Shown here in pieces: positions 39,719-47,729 of a DNA stretch of 64,000 nt. The notes below the pieces were generated by a model, which was not told where the DNA came from, did no database searches, and worked only from the letters and a program-made list of their open reading frames with translations. Every line of letters starts with the position of its first letter. Positions within the stretch are counted from its first letter, which is position 1. The translations under genes and the position numbers were made by a program. The DNA lies in NCBI RefSeq assembly GCF_030676415.1, contig NZ_JAUUTW010000002.1, forward strand, positions 62,001 to 126,000, in the 5' to 3' direction. Source of the DNA: Peribacillus frigoritolerans (GTDB taxonomy: Bacteria; Bacillota; Bacilli; Bacillales; DSM-1321).

Positions 39719-40351
39719 ATGTGGCTACAAATTATTTTTCTCGCTTTTGCAGTTAGTATTGACGGATTTGGCGTAGGTTTGACATTCGGTATGCGGAAGA
39801 TGAAAATCCCCTTAAGGTCAATAGCGGTCATCTCATTTTGTTCTGCATTGAGTTTAGGTATAGCGATGGTCATCGGACAATTCATCAGTCAGCTCATATC
39901 TATCGGGGCTGCTGAAAAAACGGGTGGCATCATCCTCATTTTTCTTGGTGCCTGGATGGTATACCAGTATTTTAAGCCTGAAAAAGATCTGAAAGATGAT
40001 AGATATCATGAAAAGATCATCTTTAATTTTGAAATTAAATCACTTGGGGTAGTCATTAATATTTTACAAAAACCATTGAATGCCGATTTTGATAAATCAG
40101 GTACGATTACGGGTGTTGAAGCGCTTGTTCTGGGGTTTGCACTTTCGCTGGATGCGTTCGGGGCCGGAGTTGGAGCGGCTATGATCGGCATTTCACCGAT
40201 TATCCTCGCAGGGTGCATCGCAGTTATGAGTTCGATTTTCATTTGGAGCGGAATTCAAAGCGGGAAATTGCTTTCGAATAATAAAGTTGTCCAGCATTTG
40301 ACCTTTCTTCCAGGTGTACTATTGATTATCATCGGTTTATTCAAGTTATGA
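39719..40351 (+). CDS. ytaF: sporulation membrane protein YtaF (MntP/TerC-like fold)
   Basis: A 210-aa integral membrane protein with about six segments in two related halves. The first half has LAFAVSIDGFGVGLTFGMRKM (about 8-28), the second ALVLGFALSLDAFGAGVGAAMIG (about 136-158). The paired Asp in S-[IL]-D-[GA]-F suggests a metal-ion exporter like MntP, which is inference. YtaF is reported as a sporulation protein. AAGGAGTAA precedes the ATG; coaE follows after 24 bases. Confidence 0.9.
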   Translation: MWLQIIFLAFAVSIDGFGVGLTFGMRKMKIPLRSIAVISFCSALSLGIAMVIGQFISQLISIGAAEKTGGIILIFLGAWMVYQYFKPEKDLKDDRYHEKIIFNFEIKSLGVVINILQKPLNADFDKSGTITGVEALVLGFALSLDAFGAGVGAAMIGISPIILAGCIAVMSSIFIWSGIQSGKLLSNNKVVQHLTFLPGVLLIIIGLFKL

Positions 40352-40375
40352 TACATGGTTTAAAAGGGGGAGCTT

Positions 40376-40975
40376 ATGGGACAAATCATCGGAATCACCG
40401 GAGGCATCGCCAGTGGGAAAAGCAGTGTCAGTCTCTATTTACATGAACTCGGATTCACGATTGTCGATGCAGATCTGGCTTCCCGTGCTGTCGTTGAGCC
40501 AGGTGAAGAAGCCTATCATCAAGTTGTGAAGGCATTTGGTGAAGATATCTTATTGCCGGATGGGAATATAGATCGCGTTAAGCTTGGGTCAATCATATTT
40601 CATGATCAGGAAAAGAGATTGCTATTGAATGGCATCGTGCACCCTGCCGTCAGGAATTGGATGCGCCTGAAAACGGAAGCGGCACTTTCATTAGGGGAAG
40701 AAACGGTGTTCATGGATATTCCGCTCCTATTCGAAAGCAAGCTGACATTCATGGTGGATAAGACGCTTTTGATCTATGTAGATGAGCAAGTTCAATTGAG
40801 GCGATTAATGAACAGGAATGGTCTTTCGGAAACGGAAGCACTTGCCAGGATCAATTCGCAAATGCCCTTGGCCGACAAAAAGGCTTTAGCGGATGCCGTC
40901 ATCGACAATAATGGGGACATTAATGAAACGAAGAGGCAAGTGAAGTCCATACTTAGCGAATGGCATGTCATATAA
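40376..40975 (+). CDS. coaE: dephospho-CoA kinase
   Basis: Phosphorylates dephospho-CoA at the 3' hydroxyl of ribose, the last step of CoA synthesis. The 199-aa P-loop kinase has GITGGIASGKSSVS (residues 5-18, Walker A), DADLASRAVVEPG (about 33-45), and the acceptor region MDIPLLFESKL (about 117-127). GGGGAG precedes the ATG. It is the end of the polA-mutM-ytaF-coaE cluster, and a terminator follows. Confidence 0.95.
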   Translation: MGQIIGITGGIASGKSSVSLYLHELGFTIVDADLASRAVVEPGEEAYHQVVKAFGEDILLPDGNIDRVKLGSIIFHDQEKRLLLNGIVHPAVRNWMRLKTEAALSLGEETVFMDIPLLFESKLTFMVDKTLLIYVDEQVQLRRLMNRNGLSETEALARINSQMPLADKKALADAVIDNNGDINETKRQVKSILSEWHVI

Positions 40976-40983
40976 TTATGATA

Positions 40984-41016
40984 AAAGGAAGAAACCACCC
41001 GGTTTCTTCTTTTTAT
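40984..41016 (+). terminator. terminator after coaE
   Basis: AAGAAACC and GGTTTCTT (stem about 9 bp) enclose ACCC and are followed by CTTTTT. Confidence 0.85.
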
Positions 41017-41067
41017 GTTGAAAAAATAAGAACAATCCGCAATTTTATTAGCACAATTCCTTTGAAT

Positions 41068-41125
41068 TATGTTATACTAATTACATACGAAGGGTAATAA
41101 GTATAACACTAATGAGTATAACACT
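41068..41125 (+). promoter_or_regulatory. gapB promoter with three CcpN-type boxes
   Basis: TATGTTATACT at 41068-41078 fits the CcpN consensus TRTGHYATAYW at all positions and contains the likely -10, TATACT (41073-41078). Two inverted copies, AGTATAACACT at 41100-41110 and 41115-41125, are perfect repeats with a 15-bp period; their complement AGTGTTATACT matches 10 of 11. CcpN represses gapB and pckA on glycolytic carbon in B. subtilis. The downstream pair would bind at roughly +16 to +42. Confidence 0.75.
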
Positions 41126-41149
41126 AATATTTTCTGGAGGGTCCGAACA

Positions 41150-42187
41150 ATGAATTCAAGAATAGCGATTAACGGATTTGGGAGAATTGGAAGAATGGTT
41201 TTCCGAAAAGCCATATTAGATGAGAGTTTGGACATTGTTGCCATTAATGCAAGCTATCCAGCTGAAACTTTAGCACACTTACTAAAATATGATACGATAC
41301 ATGGTAAATTCGACGGTATCATTATAGCGGAAGATGATTCACTAGTAGTGAATGGCCGCCGAGTAAAACTAATTAATAACCGCGATCCAAAGCTATTGCC
41401 TTGGAAAGAGATGAACATAGATATTGTAATTGAAGCCACGGGCAAATTCAATGATCGTTCTAAAGCGGCTCTTCATTTAGATGCAGGGGCAAAAAGAGTT
41501 ATTTTATCAGCGCCGGGTAAAAATGAAGACGTTACCATTGTAATGGGCGTAAATCAGGAAGTGCTGGAAATTGACAAGCATTTCGTCATATCCAATGCAT
41601 CTTGTACAACCAACTGTCTTGGACCGGTTGCAAAAGTGCTTGATGAAAAATTCGGCATAAACAACGGGTTAATGACAACGATACATTCTTATACAAATGA
41701 TCAAAATAATATCGATAACCCGCACAAAGACTTAAGACGTGCCCGTGCCGCTGCGGAAAGCATCATTCCTACGACTACAGGAGCTGCAAAAGCCATCTCA
41801 CTAGTGTTGCCGCAATTAAAAGGCAAGCTTCATGGAATGGCAATCCGCGTACCGACACCTAACGTATCTCTAGTCGATCTTGTTGTGGATTTAAACCGTG
41901 ATGTCACGATTGATGAAGTGAACCAAGCCTTCATCGATGCTTCAGAAAATGAACTCAAAGGAATTATGGAATTTACGATGGAACCTTTAGTTTCCAGTGA
42001 TTTCAAAACGAATCCTCATTCTGCAATCATCGATGGTTTGACGACGATGATGATCGGGGACAGGAAAGTGAAAGTCCTTGCATGGTATGATAATGAGTGG
42101 GGTTACTCCAACCGGGTAGTGGACCTTGTGAAATTGGTTGGATCCGAGTTGAAAAAAACTTCTGAAGTCGAATTATCAGTAAAATAA
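41150..42187 (+). CDS. gapB: glyceraldehyde-3-phosphate dehydrogenase, gluconeogenic GapB
   Basis: Works in the gluconeogenic direction, using NADP(H) to reduce 1,3-bisphosphoglycerate. The 345-aa protein has the NAD(P) loop INGFGRIGRM (residues 6-15) and the catalytic Cys in SNASCTTNCLGP (about 149-160). After the second strand it reads INASYPAETLAHLL, without the Asp that NAD-specific GapA enzymes have there, which supports NADP preference and GapB identity. TGGAGGG precedes the ATG. The CcpN boxes at 41068-41125 and the position between coaE and speD agree with B. subtilis gapB. Confidence 0.94.
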   Translation: MNSRIAINGFGRIGRMVFRKAILDESLDIVAINASYPAETLAHLLKYDTIHGKFDGIIIAEDDSLVVNGRRVKLINNRDPKLLPWKEMNIDIVIEATGKFNDRSKAALHLDAGAKRVILSAPGKNEDVTIVMGVNQEVLEIDKHFVISNASCTTNCLGPVAKVLDEKFGINNGLMTTIHSYTNDQNNIDNPHKDLRRARAAAESIIPTTTGAAKAISLVLPQLKGKLHGMAIRVPTPNVSLVDLVVDLNRDVTIDEVNQAFIDASENELKGIMEFTMEPLVSSDFKTNPHSAIIDGLTTMMIGDRKVKVLAWYDNEWGYSNRVVDLVKLVGSELKKTSEVELSVK

Positions 42188-42195
42188 TGAAAAAA

Positions 42196-42234
42196 TCGAG
42201 CCTGCTAAATTTTTTAGCGGGCTATTTTTTTTGT
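42196..42234 (+). terminator. terminator after gapB
   Basis: GAGCCTGCTAAA and TTTAGCGGGCT pair (one G-T) and seven to eight T follow. A near-identical copy lies at 42822-42856. Confidence 0.85.
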
Positions 42235-42273
42235 AGTCAAAAAGGTTTCAAAATGGTCACATTCCGAAACCTT

Positions 42274-42606
42274 TTTAATGTTTATTGGATTTGAAGCAGT
42301 TATAGAGAATGGTGGCCCAAGGCATACCATGCTTTTCTTTTGCATCAGCGGCAACTGCTCCCGGTTTTTCCAACTTTCTCAATCATTTGTTCAACCAGAG
42401 GCCCTAAGATATGACTATCATGCGTATTTCCGGGTGTTACTATCGTCCCCAACACAAATACATTGCGGTTTGATGCCGCATGAAACGAATAGGCAAACTT
42501 GTTTTGTTCGTTCATATTTCACATAGTAGCTACTCTCGGTATCAGTTGAACTGTCCTTAATCTCCTTGGTTTCTTCCTTAAATAGACTGTAGGTAAAAGG
42601 AGTTCT
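42274..42606 (-). pseudogene. decayed IS1182-type transposase fragment
   Basis: Reading the minus strand from 42606, one frame gives FKEETKEIKDSSTDTESSYY followed by VKYERTKQ. After a frameshift come FAYSFHAASNRNVFVLGTIV, TPGNTHDSHILGPLVEQMIE and KVGKTG, then a second shift gives AVAADAKEKHGMPW. The first two blocks are the DDE core of IS1182-family transposases. The last joins the VAADA segment directly to KEKHGMxW, which in intact proteins lies far downstream near the C-terminus (ADAKEKHGMRW). So the copy carries two frameshifts and an internal deletion that may have used the repeated A-D-A. There is no start, and no terminal inverted repeats were found. Confidence 0.8.
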
Positions 42607-42625
42607 ATCTTACTGTTAAAACAAA

Positions 42626-42754
42626 GTTGATTGGAACGGAAGGTACGAGACTCCTGCGGGAAAAGCGCGTCCAAGGGAGACCCCACAGGCGCAATGGCGC
42701 CGAGGAGGCTCCCGGGCCGCCCGCGGAAAGCGAGTGCATGGAGTGGAAATCAAC
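42626..42754. repeat. 129-bp GC-rich structured repeat element
   Basis: The element begins GTTGATTGGAA and ends GGAAATCAAC, so its ends form the inverted repeat GTTGATT/AATCAAC. The inside is far more GC-rich than the surrounding DNA and has internal complementarity (GACTCCTGCGGG, GGGAGACCCC, GAGGAGGCTCCCGG, CCGCCCGCGGAAAGCG). I recall the same type of block as a frequent intergenic repeat in Bacillaceae genomes. It has no open frame of note and its function and mode of spread are unclear. It abuts the transposase remnant. Confidence 0.75.
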
Positions 42755-42777
42755 GGCCAAATATAAAAAAACCTAAA

Positions 42778-42817
42778 AAACAGTAGACAAACTCAATTAT
42801 TATCGAGTTTGCCTACA
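42778..42817. repeat. inverted repeat next to the GC-rich element
   Basis: CAGTAGACAAACTC and GAGTTTGCCTACAG pair with one mismatch around an AT-rich loop of about 10 bases. A half copy, ACTGTAGG, occurs at 42585-42595 on the other side of the GC-rich element, so the two may be the ends of one larger unit. Confidence 0.6.
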
Positions 42818-42821
42818 GTCT

Positions 42822-42856
42822 GAGCCTGCTACATTTTTTTAGCGGGCTATTTTTAA
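42822..42856 (+). terminator. second copy of the gapB terminator
   Basis: GAGCCTGCTACA...TTTAGCGGGCT followed by ATTTTT repeats the structure at 42196-42234 almost base for base. The two copies flank the transposase remnant and GC-rich repeat, about 625 bp apart. Confidence 0.7.
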
Positions 42857-42988
42857 TTCAGTGATTAATCAATTCCTTGCTGCTCTGAGGCGCTGAATAA
42901 ACCTGATAACAGAATTTGCACCACATTGGAACCTACGCTATATCCCTATTACATATAAAGTTTATCTTTCCAAAAATTCAATTTGGAG

Positions 42989-43017
42989 TTGCAAAAAAAA
43001 TTCAAACCATATATACT
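42989..43017 (+). promoter_or_regulatory. predicted speD promoter
   Basis: TTGCAA (42989-42994) and TATACT (43012-43017) with 17-bp spacing. Transcription from about 43024 would give a leader of about 125 bases before speD. Between the duplicated terminator and this promoter (42857-42988) I see nothing notable. Confidence 0.7.
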
Positions 43018-43067
43018 ATGAATCGTGAACTTCTTCAAAAGCGGTTTGCATGATGGCTACTTAAAGG

Positions 43068-43141
43068 GTTAGGACCTCTTTGGACTAACTTTCCCCCGTG
43101 GTAGTTATCAGAACTTATTTTTAAATCATGGTAAGGGGGAA
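43068..43141 (+). promoter_or_regulatory. structured speD leader, possible ribosome-site masking
   Basis: A hairpin GTTAG-GA-CC-TCTTT-GG-A-CTAAC (43068-43089) is followed at once by TTCCCCC (43091-43097). That stretch is perfectly complementary to GGGGGAA (43135-43141), the speD ribosome binding site, so the message can fold to hide it. The pairing is read from sequence; regulation is inference. Confidence 0.45.
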
Positions 43142-43148
43142 GCTTAAT

Positions 43149-43547
43149 ATGGAAACAGCTTACACTATGGAAACAATGGGTAGACATGTCATTTCTGAAC
43201 TTTGGGGTTGTGACTTTGAAAAACTGAACAATATCGATTTAATTGAAAAGATTTTTGTTGATGCTGCTTTGAAATCTGGTGCAGAGGTACGAGAAGTTGC
43301 CTTTCACAAATTTGCTCCACAAGGAGTCAGCGGGGTTGTCATCATTTCTGAATCACACTTAACGATTCACAGTTTTCCAGAACACGGCTATGCGAGCATT
43401 GATGTCTATACATGCGGTAACTTGGATCCGAATATTGCGGCAGATTATATTGCAGAAGCTTTGAATGCGCAAACACGTGAAAACATAGAATTACCACGTG
43501 GATTAGGTCCTGTACAAATGAAAAAAGCCAATATAAGTGCCCTATAA
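43149..43547 (+). CDS. speD: S-adenosylmethionine decarboxylase proenzyme
   Basis: Decarboxylates SAM to supply the aminopropyl group for spermidine. The 132-aa proenzyme of the short bacterial class self-cleaves to make its pyruvoyl cofactor; the cleavage region is in [16 protein letters not shown] (about 63-78 with the Ser after Ile-His). I start at ATG 43149 behind AAGGGGGAAG; an ATG inside the frame eight codons later ([10 protein letters not shown]) matches the B. subtilis start, and the upstream frame to 43128 precedes the ribosome binding site. The long leader may regulate translation. A terminator follows. Confidence 0.93.
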   Translation: METAYTMETMGRHVISELWGCDFEKLNNIDLIEKIFVDAALKSGAEVREVAFHKFAPQGVSGVVIISESHLTIHSFPEHGYASIDVYTCGNLDPNIAADYIAEALNAQTRENIELPRGLGPVQMKKANISAL

Positions 43548-43561
43548 AAACACGTATACAC

Positions 43562-43590
43562 AGAGATGCCATGGGTGCATCTCTTTTTTA
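43562..43590 (+). terminator. terminator after speD
   Basis: AGAGATGC and GCATCTCT form an 8-bp stem around CATGGGT; six T follow. Confidence 0.85.
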
Positions 43591-43813
43591 ATGCAATGAA
43601 TCGGCAGCCTGCTTCACTTTATGGAAGAGGATTGCCTTGTAGCACAAAGACCTTAACAACGGTGCTTCAGGGGCAGGACAAAAAGTGCCTGCTGCCAGAA
43701 GTTACACTTTTTACTTGTACTGGCCGTTCCTTTTAATATAAGATTAAGATAGAGAAGTAATTCCTTGGGGAACATTTAGATAGGGGAGTCCTACATAAAA
43801 TACGGAGCTGATA

Positions 43814-44278
43814 ATGATGAAATGCCCATCATGTCAATATAACGGAACAAGAGTGCTCGATTCCAGGCCAGTCGATGAAAGTAAATCGATTCGACGACGC
43901 CGTGAATGTGAGGCATGTGGTTTTCGATTCACGACATTTGAAAAGGTGGAGGAAACACCGCTAATTGTAGTGAAAAAGGGCGGGACACGGGAAGAGTTCA
44001 GTCGTGATAAAATCCTGCGTGGCTTAATCAGGGCTTGCGAAAAACGTCCGGTTCCCTTGAAAGAACTAGAGCAAATTACCAGTTATGTAGAAAAAGAACT
44101 ACGCAACCAGGGCATATCGGAAGTGAAAAGCGACAGTGTCGGCGAAATGGTAATGGACAAGCTGGCAGAAGTCGATGAGGTTGCCTATGTAAGGTTCGCA
44201 TCCGTCTATCGGCAATTTAAAGATATCAATGTCTTTATCGATGAATTGAAAGATTTAATAAATAAAGAAAGAAAGTAG
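43814..44278 (+). CDS. nrdR: transcriptional repressor NrdR
   Basis: Represses ribonucleotide reductase genes in response to dATP and ATP. The 154-aa protein has an N-terminal zinc ribbon with C-P-S-C (residues 4-7) and C-E-A-C-G-F-R-F-T (about 32-40), followed by an ATP-cone (about 48-140, [20 protein letters not shown]). GGAG precedes two adjacent ATG codons; either is possible. It leads directly into dnaB, so control of dNTP supply is placed with replication initiation genes, as in B. subtilis. Confidence 0.95.
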   Translation: MMKCPSCQYNGTRVLDSRPVDESKSIRRRRECEACGFRFTTFEKVEETPLIVVKKGGTREEFSRDKILRGLIRACEKRPVPLKELEQITSYVEKELRNQGISEVKSDSVGEMVMDKLAEVDEVAYVRFASVYRQFKDINVFIDELKDLINKERK

Positions 44279-44342
44279 AGCTGAAGATTTACTTTGGCTC
44301 TTTTTTCACTACATCTTTTGAAAGGTTTGAATGGAGATGTCA

Positions 44343-45755
44343 ATGCATTGGCAAGAATTGCTCCCAGCGGATTCATATTTGGTCTCATCTGCGGGGCTGC
44401 TTCATGATTATGATCGGAAAATACTGACCCGACTATATCAACCTCTTATTGGACCTATCTGCATTAGCCTATATATGACGTTATGGAGTGAGTTAGAGGA
44501 AAACAGGCTATGGTCGGAAACCTCCTCACATTATCAATTAATGAATACCATCGGCCTTAAGTTAGGTGATATTTACGAAGCACGCCTTTTACTTGAAGGA
44601 ATTGGTCTGTTGAATGTATATAAGAAATCGACAAATGAAACGAAGGAATTCATCTATGAGTTAAACCCGCCGCTTTCCCCCCAGCAGTTTTTCACGGATG
44701 GAATGCTGAATATTTACTTATACAAAAAAATCGGTAAAGCGCAATTCAACCGGTTAAAGAGATTCTTTTGTGATGACTATATCTTAACCGATCAATATGA
44801 AGGTGTGACTAAATCTTTTGCGGAAGTATTCTCATCAGATCATTTGGACTCATTATATGTAACGGATGAAGCGAAAAACGAATGGAAACCGATGCCTGAA
44901 CAGCAATTCATCGATCGGACGGAAGGCGTCGAGCCATCGGGGTTTGACGAATTATTCGATTTTGACCTTTTATTTGCCGGGATGAAATCCTCGATCGTAC
45001 CGAAAAAGGCCTTTACTCCGAAAATAAAAAGTACGATTGCCAAACTTGCTTTTTTATATGGCATTGATCCGCTGGAAATGCAAAAACTAGTAATGGATGC
45101 CGTTTCATTGGATGATGAGATCGATGAGGAAGTGCTTAGAAAGGCGGCAAGGGACTGGTATCAGATCGAACGGCAGGCCGATATGCCTTCCCTTGTCAAT
45201 CGGGTGCAGCCGATTCGTGAACGGACACAAAAGGAAGAACCGAAAACACAGGAACAAGAGTTAATCCGTCATTTGGAGACGATTTCTCCAAGGGAGCGGC
45301 TGATGCAATTGTCTGGCGGTGCAGAGCCATCAAGCGGTGATTTGAAAGTGGTTGAGGGCGTGATGATCAATCAAAAGCTGAATCCGGGTGTCGTCAATGT
45401 CTTGATTGAATATGTCATGCTCAAAACGGATATGAAGTTCACGAAGGGTTATGTGGAAAAGCTGGCAGGCCATTGGGCACGGCTGAAGGTCTCTACGGTC
45501 GTCGAGGCGATGGAACTAGCTAAAAATGAACATAGGAAATATCAGGACTGGGCTCAAGGGAGCAGGAATGCTGCGAAGGGCAGCCGGAAAAAGGCGATAC
45601 GGGAAGAAGTGGTTCCGGAGTGGCTTGAGAAAAAAGAAGAAACACAGCAGGAGCAGAATGCAGATCAGCCTGAATTGAATGCCCAGAAACGCGAGCTTCA
45701 GGAGAAATGGAAGCAGTGGAAAGCAGGAGGTGAAATGAACGATGGAAAAGATTAA
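44343..45755 (+). CDS. dnaB: replication initiation and membrane attachment protein DnaB
   Basis: The Gram-positive DnaB (not the helicase of E. coli) remodels origin DNA and, with DnaD and DnaI, loads the replicative helicase. The 470 aa carry two DDBH-type regions, about 20-200 and a conserved second block about 340-420 (LIEYVMLKTDMKFTKGYVEKLAGHWAR), with a charged Glu/Gln/Lys linker and tail. Start MHWQELLPADSY at ATG 44343 follows GGAG by 6 bases; ATG 44331 is an alternative four codons upstream. It overlaps dnaI by 14 bases. Confidence 0.92.
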   Translation: MHWQELLPADSYLVSSAGLLHDYDRKILTRLYQPLIGPICISLYMTLWSELEENRLWSETSSHYQLMNTIGLKLGDIYEARLLLEGIGLLNVYKKSTNETKEFIYELNPPLSPQQFFTDGMLNIYLYKKIGKAQFNRLKRFFCDDYILTDQYEGVTKSFAEVFSSDHLDSLYVTDEAKNEWKPMPEQQFIDRTEGVEPSGFDELFDFDLLFAGMKSSIVPKKAFTPKIKSTIAKLAFLYGIDPLEMQKLVMDAVSLDDEIDEEVLRKAARDWYQIERQADMPSLVNRVQPIRERTQKEEPKTQEQELIRHLETISPRERLMQLSGGAEPSSGDLKVVEGVMINQKLNPGVVNVLIEYVMLKTDMKFTKGYVEKLAGHWARLKVSTVVEAMELAKNEHRKYQDWAQGSRNAAKGSRKKAIREEVVPEWLEKKEETQQEQNADQPELNAQKRELQEKWKQWKAGGEMNDGKD

Positions 45756-46680
45756 TAGATCCCTTAATAAATTAGCCAATACAAATCAATTTCAACAGCG
45801 TTATGAAAAGCTGAAACAGGAGATTTTTGAAGACGAACAAGTGCGGTTATTTTTGAATGCCAACAGTTCGACGGTCACGAAGGAAATGATTGATAAAAAT
45901 TTGGGGAAGCTTTATGAGTTCACTTCACAAAGCAATAAGTGTGATAAATGTCCAAGCTTGAATGGCTGCATCAATATGATGCAAGGGTATTATCCCAAAT
46001 TGGTGGTTCAAGGGAAGGCCCTGAACCTGCATTATGAAATCTGCCCGCGGAAATTGGCAGAGGATGAAAAGCGGAAACGGGAAAAATTGATCCGCAGCCT
46101 ATATGTACCGAAGGATATTTTAAAGGCGACCATTGAGGACTTTACCCAAACGGATAATGAAAACAAACGCTTGGGTGTATTAAGTAAGGCGATGTCGTTC
46201 ATTATGGAATATGAGCCAGGTAAAAGGCAAAAAGGCTTATATATATATGGGAAATTCGGTGTTGGGAAAACGTACTTATTAGGTGCGATTGCCAATGAAC
46301 TTGCAGAAAGGCAAATTTCCTCCCTTATTGTCTATGTCCCTGACTACTTGAGGGAACTTAAGGGATCGATAGGTGATAATACAGTCAATGAAAAAATTGA
46401 GATGGTGAAAACGGCACCTGTCCTCATGCTGGATGATATTGGAGCGGAGTCCATGACGAGCTGGGGACGCGATGAGGTTTTTGGTCCGATTTTGCAATTT
46501 AGGATGTTGGAAAACCTGCCGACGTTTTTCACTTCGAATTTTGACCTGAATGGCCTGGAGAACCACCTAACCTTTTCACAGCGTGGTGAGAAGGAAGAAG
46601 TGAAGGCGGCCAGGGTACTGGAAAGAATTCAATATTTAGCGGAGCCGGTCAAGCTGGATGGCGTGAATCGGAGAAGATGA
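45742..46680 (+). CDS. dnaI: primosomal helicase loader DnaI
   Basis: A 312-aa AAA+ ATPase that loads the DnaC helicase onto DNA. The N-terminal domain (about 1-105) contains a zinc-binding cluster CDKCPSLNGC (about 73-82) plus later His/Cys. The AAA+ part has Walker A GKFGVGKTYLL (about 171-181), Walker B VLMLDDIGAE (about 229-238) and the arginine-finger region near the C-terminus. An AGGAGGTGA site lies inside the end of dnaB, so the two are coupled. A terminator follows. Confidence 0.95.
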   Translation: MEKINRSLNKLANTNQFQQRYEKLKQEIFEDEQVRLFLNANSSTVTKEMIDKNLGKLYEFTSQSNKCDKCPSLNGCINMMQGYYPKLVVQGKALNLHYEICPRKLAEDEKRKREKLIRSLYVPKDILKATIEDFTQTDNENKRLGVLSKAMSFIMEYEPGKRQKGLYIYGKFGVGKTYLLGAIANELAERQISSLIVYVPDYLRELKGSIGDNTVNEKIEMVKTAPVLMLDDIGAESMTSWGRDEVFGPILQFRMLENLPTFFTSNFDLNGLENHLTFSQRGEKEEVKAARVLERIQYLAEPVKLDGVNRRR

Positions 46681-46682
46681 AG

Positions 46683-46715
46683 AAAAGTGGTCTCTTAATG
46701 GAGGTCACTTTTTTC
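46683..46715 (+). terminator. terminator after dnaI
   Basis: AAAGTGGTCTC pairs with GAGGTCACTTT (G-T pairs allowed) around TTAATG; a T-run follows. Confidence 0.8.
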
Positions 46716-46802
46716 TTCTTTACAAGACCCATCCTACTTCTAAACACGTCCCTATCCCCATATACATGAAAAAAGAAGCAAGGGGGAAGGGGGGATGTCG
46801 TA

Positions 46803-47663
46803 GTGCAAATTTCGTTTCAAAACGATTCAGAGGCATTGAAATTACTGAATTTCGTTTCTGTCCATCCACTGGGGGCAGAATTTCAAGCATACATTCGGTT
46901 TCTTCCGCAACAAGGCATGCATGTGGATGTGACGGAGTCTTCAGGTGATAAATGGCTAATTCTGCTTCGTGATGCTTTTCATTCTTTTTTATTGGAAGAA
47001 AAGACGCTTCCTGTTCTGGAGCAAATAATAGTCGGTAAATATTTTTATAGGGAACGGGAAGAAATTGAAGCCATCATTGAAATTGCATCATCAATCATCG
47101 AGGTGGAAAGAGCCAGGAATCAAGATGTAGCATTCAGTACGGAGAAACGATTGATTGAGGAAGGACTTCAAAGCATCTTGGCTGGAAAGGTATCTTTTTC
47201 ATTCGATTCTTTTACGACCTTCCGTTTAAAAACATTTCAGCATACTTTGGAAAAGTATGTCGTCAAGGCGATTGATGAATACAAGCTGGAACAGGACTAT
47301 CAAAATTTCATTGCTACGCTCCGTGATTGCCTTCATGGGCAGGAGTCGAAATTAAGAAAGCTGCACCTGGTCAACCGGGATGGTTTTCATTTCTATGATC
47401 AGAAATTCAGCAAACTAGACCGGCCAAAAATCAATAGTATGATCGACAGGAGGCTTCTTGCCAAAAGTTCACTTTTTCTCGATACGGTGATACTCGCCCC
47501 GCTTCTATCGATTGCTCCTGAAAACTTGTGCATCTATACCGATGACAAGGAAGAGGGGCTGATCCAGACCATTTCAAGGATTTTCGAAGAACGGGCGACT
47601 ATCCTGCCACTTTCGTCATTTTCTATGCATTTGAATGATCTTTCATGGAAAAAAGAAAATTAA
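46803..47663 (+). CDS. ytxC: putative sporulation protein YtxC
   Basis: A 286-aa soluble protein of the YtxC family, found only in endospore formers. No catalytic motif is visible; it is rich in helices (for example EEIEAIIEIASSIIEVERAR, about 79-98), with a conserved FDSFTTFRLKTF segment near 138-149. It starts with GTG at 46803 behind GGGGGATG. It sits between dnaI and thrS as in B. subtilis. The role in sporulation is inferred from family distribution. Confidence 0.88.
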   Translation: MQISFQNDSEALKLLNFVSVHPLGAEFQAYIRFLPQQGMHVDVTESSGDKWLILLRDAFHSFLLEEKTLPVLEQIIVGKYFYREREEIEAIIEIASSIIEVERARNQDVAFSTEKRLIEEGLQSILAGKVSFSFDSFTTFRLKTFQHTLEKYVVKAIDEYKLEQDYQNFIATLRDCLHGQESKLRKLHLVNRDGFHFYDQKFSKLDRPKINSMIDRRLLAKSSLFLDTVILAPLLSIAPENLCIYTDDKEEGLIQTISRIFEERATILPLSSFSMHLNDLSWKKEN

Positions 47664-47729
47664 CCTTGATTTTCACCGTATAACAAATTATAATTTCCTA
47701 CATACTATTAAAAAACTAAAAGTTATGAT

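Noticed and set aside
42278..42526. 82-residue plus-strand frame downstream of gapB
   Set aside because: The minus strand of the same stretch encodes recognisable IS1182 transposase blocks, so the plus-strand frame is a shadow.
43018..43090. known SAM or preQ1 riboswitch in the speD leader
   Set aside because: I could not match the conserved cores of the SAM-I, SAM-II or preQ1-I classes; only the hairpin and ribosome-site pairing described above are supported.
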